25,532 nt of DNA from Clostridia bacterium (GTDB lineage: Bacteria; Bacillota; Clostridia; TANB77; CAG-465): NCBI GenBank assembly GCA_900772475.1, contig CAAHEI010000030.1, positions 1 to 25,532 of the forward strand, in the 5' to 3' direction. The notes below the pieces were generated by a model that had not been told where the DNA came from, did not search any database, and saw only the letters and a program-made list of their open reading frames with translations. Below, one piece after another: positions 7,159-12,412 of the stretch. A program made the position numbers and the translations under genes. How positions within the stretch are numbered: position 1 is the stretch's first letter; each line of letters starts with the position of its first letter.

Positions 7159-7247
7159 GGGAGTGTGGCGGAACTGGCAGACGCACAGGACTTAAAATCC
7201 TGCGAGGGTTAAACCTCGTACCGGTTCGATTCCGGTCATTCCCACCA
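7159..7247 (+). tRNA. tRNA-Leu (anticodon UAA)
   Basis: Class II tRNA of 89 bases with encoded CCA (7245-7247). Acceptor arms GGGAGTG (7159-7165) and CATTCCC (7237-7243) pair with one G-T wobble. The anticodon loop CTTAAAA (7191-7197) sits in a CAGGA/TCCTG stem and gives anticodon TAA. There is a long variable arm (GAGGGTTAAACCTC) and a TTCGATT T-loop (7225-7231) in a CCGG stem. UUA is likely the dominant leucine codon in so AT-rich a genome, which fits the perfect promoter. Confidence 0.97.
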
Positions 7248-7253
7248 AATTTT

Positions 7254-7297
7254 AATCTCTAAAGATATTGAAATATCAATACTTTAGAGATTTTTTA
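7254..7297 (+). terminator. Rho-independent terminator after tRNA-Leu
   Basis: AATCTCTAAAG (7254-7264) pairs with CTTTAGAGATT; the stem extends inward through TATTG/CAATA with a single bulge, and a T run follows. Confidence 0.85.
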
Positions 7298-7376
7298 ATG
7301 TAATTTTAATGCAACTGTTCAATATAATCTAAATATTTTTTATATTATATGAAAAGTTGATTTTAAGTATAATATA

Positions 7377-7413
7377 GAAATTACCATGTTATAATTTTTA
7401 TGGCATGGTGTTA
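7377..7413 (+). repeat. Dispersed hairpin sequence, copy A
   Basis: GAAATTACCATG (7377-7388) followed by an AT loop and CATGGT (7404-7409). About 35 bases match the window-end sequence 25470-25505 with only a few differences; the loop differs but the ACCATG/CATGGT arms are kept. It lies just 5' of the structured RNA below and could be a relic of a mobile element or part of that RNA's promoter region. Confidence 0.5.
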
Positions 7414-7616
7414 ATGACAAAAGTTTAAATATATTAAGAAAACATATAAAAAAGTAATCCAAACTAAGAAATTGCGATGGATAATGGCCGAGAACAACGA
7501 CCATAAAAAAAAGAGTGGTCTAGAGATAGGTGGAAACTTAAATAAAACATCTTTAAAATTAGCTCTAACTACAAAAGTAGTTAATAGTTGAGTAATAAAA
7601 TTACCTTTGTTCTTGC
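7411..7616 (+). ncRNA. Probable raiA-motif structured RNA
   Basis: The 405 bases between the tRNA terminator and hpf hold no reading frame but clear RNA structure. ACAAAAG (7417-7423) and GTAAT (7454-7458) can close against the adjacent ATTAC-CTTTGT (7600-7610). Inside are an ATGGcCG/CGaCCAT hairpin (7484-7504) and an AACTAC-AAAA-GTAGTT hairpin (7567-7582). Two GC-richer single-stranded-looking blocks, around GCGATGGATAATGGCCGAG and GTGGTCTAGAGATAGGTGG, stand out in an otherwise AT-rich gap, as conserved RNA cores do. A structured RNA of roughly 200 bases directly upstream of raiA/hpf genes is known from Firmicutes and Actinobacteria as the raiA motif. Position, size and structure all fit. 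I could not compare it with the covariance model, so the exact ends are approximate. Confidence 0.62.
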
Positions 7617-7654
7617 AGTTAAAATAAAAAATTTTACGAAAAACATATATATAC

Positions 7655-7682
7655 TTGAAAATTTAAAAATTTATTGTATAAT
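7655..7682 (+). promoter_or_regulatory. hpf promoter
   Basis: TTGAAA (7655-7660), 16-base spacer, TATAAT (7677-7682), 20 bases before the hpf ATG. It lies downstream of the structured RNA, so hpf can be transcribed separately from it. Confidence 0.7.
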
Positions 7683-7701
7683 ATAAGTGTGAGGTGATAC
7701 T

Positions 7702-8037
7702 ATGAAATTAGATTTAACAGGACTTCGTATTGAAGTTACAGATGCAATTAGAGAGTTTGTTGATAAAAAAATACAAAAGTTAAACAAATTTTTTGACGAA
7801 GATACTCTTTGCCATGTTACATATACTGCTCCTACAAAGGGAAAACAACATGTAGATATGAGAATTGAATATAAATCACATACTTATCTTGCAGAAGATG
7901 ATGTAGAAGATTTATATTATGGGGTTGAATCTTTAATCAGTAAAATTGAAAGACAATGTAGAAAAGTTAAAGATGAAAATATAGGCAAAAAGAGAAGTGA
8001 AACTGTAGAGGTTGAAACTGAAGAAGTTGAAGAATAA
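7702..8037 (+). CDS. hpf: Ribosome hibernation promoting factor, short form (HPF/RaiA family)
   Basis: A 111-residue S30AE-family protein that binds the ribosome decoding region during starvation and blocks translation. It has the family fold pattern: LTGLRIEVTDAIREFVDKKIQKLNKFF (5-31), then strands ending in VDMRIEYKSHTYLAEDDVEDLYYGVESLISKIERQCRK. The C-terminal dimerisation domain of long-form HPF, usual in Firmicutes and needed to form 100S ribosome dimers on its own, is absent. Instead there is a short acidic tail (VEVETEEVEE). GAGGTGA provides the ribosome binding site. A terminator follows at 8046. Confidence 0.92.
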   Translation: MKLDLTGLRIEVTDAIREFVDKKIQKLNKFFDEDTLCHVTYTAPTKGKQHVDMRIEYKSHTYLAEDDVEDLYYGVESLISKIERQCRKVKDENIGKKRSETVEVETEEVEE

Positions 8038-8045
8038 ATATCTAA

Positions 8046-8079
8046 GAGAGCTATTATTATATATAATAAGCTCTTTTTT
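8046..8079 (+). terminator. Rho-independent terminator after hpf
   Basis: AGAGCT (8047-8052) pairs with AGCTCT (8068-8073). The AT stem continues inward with one bulge, and a T run (8074-8079) follows. Confidence 0.8.
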
Positions 8080-8080
8080 A

Positions 8081-8109
8081 TTGACATAAGTTTGGAAAGG
8101 CGATATTAT
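8081..8109 (+). promoter_or_regulatory. Promoter of the 8165 gene
   Basis: TTGACA (8081-8086) begins two bases after the T tract of the hpf terminator; 17-base spacer; TATTAT (8104-8109). Confidence 0.75.
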
Positions 8110-8164
8110 ATATACGTATAAATAATATATTTGTGTGATTAATATTTACAAGGAGGCTTTCGTC

Positions 8165-8752
8165 TTGAATAAGATTTATCTTGGCTTTGCAGGAAAAGAA
8201 AAGCTACGGCTTGGTGAGTTGTTAGTTTTAATGAAAAAGATGTGTGATATTTTAAGAAATTTAAATATATCAATAGATGAGGAAAAATTATATGAATATT
8301 TATCTAATGCATACTTTATGTATAATATGGATAGTATTGGAAAATTATATTCAATTTTACAGGTTTGGCTAAATATAAATGTTTGTGTTTTTGATACTTC
8401 ATCTTATAATAATGTCAAAAGCTCAAATCTTATGGAAGAAGAAAAATATGAGGATGGAGATTATTATATAAATCTTAAGCTATTTTCATTTTTAAGTGAA
8501 AGACTTTGGCCAGCTATTATTAATGCATATATAAATAGCCTAAGTATGATTAATAAATATTTTTATTTTGAAATGCATATTTCAATTTCGCAAATCATAG
8601 AACTTGTTGAATGTGAGAATGAGGAAGATGCTTTAAAAGATTTTAAAAAGCAATTAAGTGCATGGCTTAGTTTTCATAAGTTAGGAAATATTGAGAAAAT
8701 TGAAAAACTTGAAGAAAATAATTATAAATTTATTTTAAAAATAATTTATTAA
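8165..8752 (+). CDS. Uncharacterised protein, 195 residues (paralogue-like to the 19442 product)
   Basis: I do not recognise a named family. I chose the TTG at 8165 because AAGGAGG (8150-8156) lies exactly 8 bases before it; the frame is open to a GTG at 8135, but that would place the ribosome binding site inside the gene. The protein is predicted all or mostly helical, with no signal peptide. Recognisable landmarks are LGELLVLMKKMCDILRNLNISID near the start, an acidic loop EEEKYEDGDYY in the middle, and a C-terminal ISISQIIELVE...DFKKQLSAWLSFHKL block that recurs in the protein at 19442 (IPVSDIYNIYF...LFKEELAVWAMYNHI). It has its own promoter and a possible terminator, so it is a single-gene unit. 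Confidence 0.75.
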   Translation: MNKIYLGFAGKEKLRLGELLVLMKKMCDILRNLNISIDEEKLYEYLSNAYFMYNMDSIGKLYSILQVWLNINVCVFDTSSYNNVKSSNLMEEEKYEDGDYYINLKLFSFLSERLWPAIINAYINSLSMINKYFYFEMHISISQIIELVECENEEDALKDFKKQLSAWLSFHKLGNIEKIEKLEENNYKFILKIIY

Positions 8753-8770
8753 TTTAAGTTTTAATAAAAA

Positions 8771-8838
8771 AGGGACTGTAAAAAAGTGTAAACGAAAATG
8801 AGTGAAATTTTTCACTCATTTTTTGTGCAAAAAATGAG
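8771..8838 (+). terminator. Terminator-like pair of mutually exclusive hairpins after the 8165 gene
   Basis: AAAATGAGTGAA (8795-8806), four-base loop, TTCACTCATTTT (8811-8822) and two further T: a 12-bp perfect stem. The 3' arm is reused in a second perfect 11-bp hairpin, CTCATTTTTTG (8815-8825) with CAAAAAATGAG (8828-8838), so only one can form at a time. The sequence just before, GGGACTGTAAAAAAGTGT (from 8772), resembles the inverted-repeat ends of some IS256-type elements, but no transposase is present. Confidence 0.6.
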
Positions 8839-8892
8839 ATGAAGATGTAAATATTTGAAGTCTTTATTATATAATTTAACTATGAGAAAAAA

Positions 8893-8976
8893 TAACCATG
8901 TTAATTATAATTATATCAAATAGAAGTAGGTCTTACATTAAGATTAGTGTAATTATAATTTATATCTAATATGGTT
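8893..8976. repeat. Long imperfect palindrome in the 8753-9144 gap
   Basis: AACCAT (8893-8898) and ATGGTT (8971-8976) close an 84-base imperfect inverted repeat whose arms continue through TTA, TATAA and TTATA matches with small mismatches. An inner TTACA/TGTAA hairpin can also form. It has no coding potential. It could be a MITE-like relic or an untranslated RNA; AT-rich sequence makes chance pairing likely, so confidence is limited. Apart from this and the hairpins at 8795-8838, I see nothing in the gap until the operon promoter. Confidence 0.4.
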
Positions 8977-9037
8977 CTGCTGAAATTTTTTTAAAATTAA
9001 TCTTTCTTTTAAATATAAGTAAAAATTTGTAATTTTA

Positions 9038-9066
9038 TTGATTTTTTTGTATAAATATAGTATGCT
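9038..9066 (+). promoter_or_regulatory. Candidate promoter of the eight-gene lipid operon
   Basis: TTGATT (9038-9043), 17-base spacer, TATGCT (9061-9066), about 78 bases before the first gene. Weaker than the other promoters in the window, which would suit a regulated or low-expression operon. Confidence 0.5.
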
Positions 9067-9144
9067 ATGTGTGCAGTTTAATTAATTCAAAAAATTTAGA
9101 ATAAGTGAAATTTTTGCAGATTTTAGTTAAGGTGAAGTTGGTTT

Positions 9145-9504
9145 ATGAATGAGTTTAAGAACAAAAATTTTTTTCAAAGTTTAAATTGTGCAATTAAGGG
9201 ATTGATAGAAATATTAAAAGAAGAAAGGAATTTTAAAATTTATTTATTTATTTTTTTAATATTTTTATCTATAAATATTGTATTTAAGATACCAATATAT
9301 GAGATGTATGTTTTTTTAATATCTACGCTTATAGTTTTGACTTTAGAGGTCATAAATACAGCTTTTGAAAGAATGATAGATAAGTTAATGCCTTCAAAAA
9401 ATAATAACGCTAAAATAATAAAAGACTATTTAGCAGGAAGTGTTTTAATATCTGGAATATTTTTTTTTGTAATAGAGTTTATAATTTTAATATCAAATAA
9501 GTGA
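9145..9504 (+). CDS. dgkA: DgkA-family lipid kinase (diacylglycerol or undecaprenol kinase)
   Basis: A 119-residue integral membrane kinase that phosphorylates a lipid alcohol with ATP. In Gram-positives the family mostly acts on undecaprenol, in proteobacteria on diacylglycerol; the substrate here is open. The core signature EVINTAFERMID (68-79) and the following AKIIKDYLAGSVL (89-101) match the family's E.iNTA.E...D and K..KD.aag.v patterns, with active-site Glu and Asn present. An N-terminal amphipathic segment with EERNF (27-31) and three membrane helices give the usual compact layout. AAGGTGAAG serves as ribosome binding site. It is the first gene of the lipid cluster; the next gene starts 8 bases after its stop. 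Confidence 0.9.
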   Translation: MNEFKNKNFFQSLNCAIKGLIEILKEERNFKIYLFIFLIFLSINIVFKIPIYEMYVFLISTLIVLTLEVINTAFERMIDKLMPSKNNNAKIIKDYLAGSVLISGIFFFVIEFIILISNK

Positions 9505-9512
9505 GGAGTTAA

Positions 9513-10055
9513 ATGGAAAGTATTATAAAAATGTATATTACATTACTTCCAGTAATTTTTGCTGGAGTTTTTAATATGTTATTTGTTAAAACAAAATTTT
9601 ATAAAAAATATAGAAAACCAATAGATGGTGGAAAAAATATATTTGGAAATAATAAAACATGGATAGGTGCATTGTCTATGATATTATTTACAACATTATT
9701 CCAATTATTATTTAGTTTTACATTCTTGAATAAATATAACTATATATATGAAAATAACGATAATAATATTTTTTTTAATATATTTGTTGGCTTTTTGTTT
9801 GGCTTGGCATATATATTATTTGAATTGCCAAATAGCTTCGTGAAAAGGAGATTAAATATTGAACCAGGAAAAACAGCAGGAATATTATCATATATAGTAG
9901 ATCAAATAGATTCAATAATTGGAGTAACATTGATACTTAGCTTTTTTACAAAAATAGACTTTTTTACGTTTTTATTATATATTTTGCTAGGTGCTGTGAC
10001 TCATAGTGTTGTAAATTTAGTTTTATATTTATTAAAAATAAGAAAAAATGTTTAG
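9513..10055 (+). CDS. CarS/DUF46-type CTP:lipid-phosphate cytidylyltransferase
   Basis: A 180-residue polytopic membrane protein. Its motifs match the CDP-archaeol synthase (CarS, DUF46) family rather than classical CdsA: PIDGGKNIFGNNKTWIG (37-52), FELPNSFVKRRLNIEPGKT (103-121) and VDQIDSIIG (129-137), corresponding to the family's P.D.Gk...G..KTwrG, .lgsfiKRRl.i..G and .lDQlD...G. CarS activates an archaeal lipid phosphate with CTP; bacterial DUF46 members are presumed to make CDP-diacylglycerol or a similar CDP-lipid. It sits between a lipid kinase, which could supply the lipid phosphate, and a CDP-alcohol transferase, which would use the CDP-lipid, so the order follows the pathway. Exact substrate is inferred only from context. 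Confidence 0.8.
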   Translation: MESIIKMYITLLPVIFAGVFNMLFVKTKFYKKYRKPIDGGKNIFGNNKTWIGALSMILFTTLFQLLFSFTFLNKYNYIYENNDNNIFFNIFVGFLFGLAYILFELPNSFVKRRLNIEPGKTAGILSYIVDQIDSIIGVTLILSFFTKIDFFTFLLYILLGAVTHSVVNLVLYLLKIRKNV

Positions 10056-10064
10056 GGGTGAAGT

Positions 10065-10676
10065 ATGAAAATAATTGGTTGTTATAATAAAAGTGTTATT
10101 TTAACATATATAGGAATTTGTAGTTCCGTGATTGGAATGTTTTTAGCCATTAATAATTGTATTTCTACTGCATTTATTTGTTTAATAATTTCTGGCATAT
10201 GCGATCTTTTTGATGGACAAGTTGCAAGAAAGTGTAAAAGAAATAATATTGAAAAAGAATTTGGAATACAGATTGATTCCTTAGCGGATATAATTAATTT
10301 TGTGATTTTTCCTGTTATACTTATAATTAATATATCTTATAAATTCTACGTTTTGCCTGTTATTATTTTATATTCTTTATGTGGCGTTATAAGATTAGCT
10401 TGGTTTAATGTAAATATAGAACAAACAAAATATATTGATTATTATCAAGGATTACCTGTAACTTATATTGCACTTATTCTACCAGTGATTTATCTTATAA
10501 ACTTGATTTTTTGTAAAGAAATTAATCTTATAATATTACTAATAACAATGATAATATGTGCTGTTTTTTTTGTTATAAATATAAAAGTAAAGAAACCAAA
10601 AGGAATATGGTATGGTATATTTGGAATTTTAGCTATATGTGTTATAGTAGGAATATTGATATTTAGGAGTTTATAG
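10065..10676 (+). CDS. pssA: CDP-alcohol phosphatidyltransferase, probably phosphatidylserine synthase
   Basis: The 203-residue membrane protein has the complete CDP-alcohol transferase signature: D47..D50-G51..A54-R55, then G67...D71...D75 (CDLFDGQVARK ... FGIQIDSLADIINF). The Asp residues bind the metal ions and the CDP-lipid. About six hydrophobic helices follow. The next gene is a phosphatidylserine decarboxylase starting at the very next base after the stop, so L-serine is the likely acceptor and phosphatidylserine the product. Subfamily assignment rests on this pairing and on the fit to the PssA size class. Confidence 0.88.
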   Translation: MKIIGCYNKSVILTYIGICSSVIGMFLAINNCISTAFICLIISGICDLFDGQVARKCKRNNIEKEFGIQIDSLADIINFVIFPVILIINISYKFYVLPVIILYSLCGVIRLAWFNVNIEQTKYIDYYQGLPVTYIALILPVIYLINLIFCKEINLIILLITMIICAVFFVINIKVKKPKGIWYGIFGILAICVIVGILIFRSL

Positions 10677-11507
10677 ATGAAAATTTGGGATCCAAATGGC
10701 GAAAAATATATAATTGAGGATGAGTATGGAAATAACATGCTTCAATTTTTATACAATACAGTTTTGGGCAGAGGGTTATTGAAAATTATATTTGCTAGGA
10801 GATGGTTTTCAAAGCTTGTTAGTTTATATTATAAAAGCCCTTTTTCAAAAAATAAAATCAAAAGATTTTCAAAAAGGTATAATATTAAATTAGATAAGGA
10901 ATATAAAAATTTTAATGATTTTTTTATAAGAAAAAAAGAAGTTACAACTAATACAAATTCAAAAGAACTCATTGCTATTGCTGATTCTTATTTATCTGTT
11001 TATAATGTAGATAACTCAAGCTTTAAAATAAAAAACAGTAGATATAATTTATCCGAACTCATTTGTGATAAAAAACTTGCTAAAGAATATGAGGGTGGAA
11101 TTATTCTAATATATAGACTTGCTTTAAATAATTATCACAGGTATGTTTTTTTAGACAATGGGAGAATTATATATAAAAATAATATAAAAGGTGAGCTTCA
11201 CACAGTTAGAAAAGTATCAAGTAGATATAAAGTGTTTGTTAGAAATTCAAGAGTGATAAATATAATGGAAACAGAAAATTTTGGTGATGTGTTGCAAGTA
11301 GAAGTGGGAGCTATTTTGATTGGTAAAATAGTAAATCATGATATTTCAGATTTTTCAAAATTGGATGAAAAAGGATACTTTGAATATGGTGGATCTACAA
11401 TAATTCAGGTTTTTAAAAAGGATAAAATAAAATTAGATAAAAGAATAAAACCAAATGTTGAAAACATTGTTAAAATAGGGGAAAAGGTTGGAGAAGTAAA
11501 ATGTTAA
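10677..11507 (+). CDS. psd: Phosphatidylserine decarboxylase proenzyme
   Basis: Converts phosphatidylserine to phosphatidylethanolamine at the membrane using a pyruvoyl group formed by self-cleavage. The 276-residue protein carries the cleavage motif FEYGGST with the serine at residue 240 becoming the pyruvoyl. It also has the conserved NYHRYVF His block (about 152-158) and an AD pair in IADSYLSVY (about 99-107) that corresponds to the family's ADG. The usual third residue is Gly; here it is Ser, a small deviation. The N-terminal block NTVLGRGLLKIIFARRWFSKL matches the clostridial Psd type. It starts directly on the pssA stop codon and its end overlaps the next gene by 7 bases, indicating tight co-translation. 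Confidence 0.93.
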   Translation: MKIWDPNGEKYIIEDEYGNNMLQFLYNTVLGRGLLKIIFARRWFSKLVSLYYKSPFSKNKIKRFSKRYNIKLDKEYKNFNDFFIRKKEVTTNTNSKELIAIADSYLSVYNVDNSSFKIKNSRYNLSELICDKKLAKEYEGGIILIYRLALNNYHRYVFLDNGRIIYKNNIKGELHTVRKVSSRYKVFVRNSRVINIMETENFGDVLQVEVGAILIGKIVNHDISDFSKLDEKGYFEYGGSTIIQVFKKDKIKLDKRIKPNVENIVKIGEKVGEVKC

Positions 11508-12400
11508 AAAGAATAGGAATATATTTAAAAGAAATGTATCCAGTTATCCCAAGATTAATATTAGGCGTAATAATTTTTTCTGAAATTTATTTCATAATAT
11601 TATTAAATAATGGTATAACAAATTTTAATATAGGGATATCTGAGCTAGTTGGAAGTTTCACAGTATTTAGTTTTTTACTTTCGTTAAGAATTGCAGATGA
11701 TTTTAAGGACTATGAGTTGGATTGTAAATTATTCAAAGAAAGGCCATTGCCTTCAGGAAGAGTTAAAAAGAAAGATTTAGTAATATTTATTACATTACTA
11801 ATAATTGTTACAGTTGTATTAAATATTTTATTTATGAATAATTTTATATATTTTTGTGTGTTGTATGTTTATGGTATACTTATGTCTGTATGGTTCTTTC
11901 AGAGAAGTAAAATCCAAAAAAGTCTTCCACTAGCTTTAATAACTCATAATCCAGTACAAATTATTTTAAATATTTATATTATATCATTTACATGTACAAA
12001 ATATTCTATAAATATGGTAAGTTGGGTTAATGTCTTAGTAGCTATGACATTGTATTTTCCGGCTTTAATTTGGGAAATATCTAGGAAAATAAGAGCACCT
12101 AAAGATGAAACAGAATATGTTACATATTCTAAGATTTTTGGGTATAAAAAAGCTGTAAAATTTGTAATGCTCCTTACAGTTATAGATATAATAACAAATA
12201 TATTACTAGTTTTAAATTTAAATAAAATATCTGTAATTGTATTATTAATAAATTTAGCTTTTTTCATTGTAAATAGCATTATATTTTTAAAAGATCCAGA
12301 AAGATTTAAGTTTGTAAGTAAAGTTGAAATATATACGTATATTACAGAATGTATAATGATTGCAACAGTATTTACATATTTATTATTTGGAGCAATTTAA
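11501..12400 (+). CDS. UbiA-superfamily membrane transferase with altered second motif
   Basis: A 299-residue protein with about eight or nine membrane helices. The first Asp motif is clear: R63..D66-D67..D70...D74 followed by RPLPSGRV (81-88), the signature of UbiA prenyltransferases, which bind Mg-diphosphate of a polyprenyl donor. The second Asp motif is replaced by WEISRKIRAPKDETEYVTYSKIFG (191-214), which has Glu192 and a basic cluster instead of the usual DxxxD set. The donor may therefore be unusual, or the enzyme belongs to a divergent branch. UbiA members make quinones, haem O and, in archaea, geranylgeranylglyceryl lipids. Its place between psd and a kinase-like gene argues for a lipid role here. 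Acceptor unknown. Confidence 0.8.
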   Translation: MLKRIGIYLKEMYPVIPRLILGVIIFSEIYFIILLNNGITNFNIGISELVGSFTVFSFLLSLRIADDFKDYELDCKLFKERPLPSGRVKKKDLVIFITLLIIVTVVLNILFMNNFIYFCVLYVYGILMSVWFFQRSKIQKSLPLALITHNPVQIILNIYIISFTCTKYSINMVSWVNVLVAMTLYFPALIWEISRKIRAPKDETEYVTYSKIFGYKKAVKFVMLLTVIDIITNILLVLNLNKISVIVLLINLAFFIVNSIIFLKDPERFKFVSKVEIYTYITECIMIATVFTYLLFGAI

Positions 12401-12412
12401 AGGAGACCAACT

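Noticed and set aside
8893..8976. Third copy of the secDF-flanking repeat or of the ACCATG hairpin
   Set aside because: It shares ACCATGTTA and nearby AATTAATCTTT with those elements, but the rest does not align; AT-rich sequence makes such short matches common.
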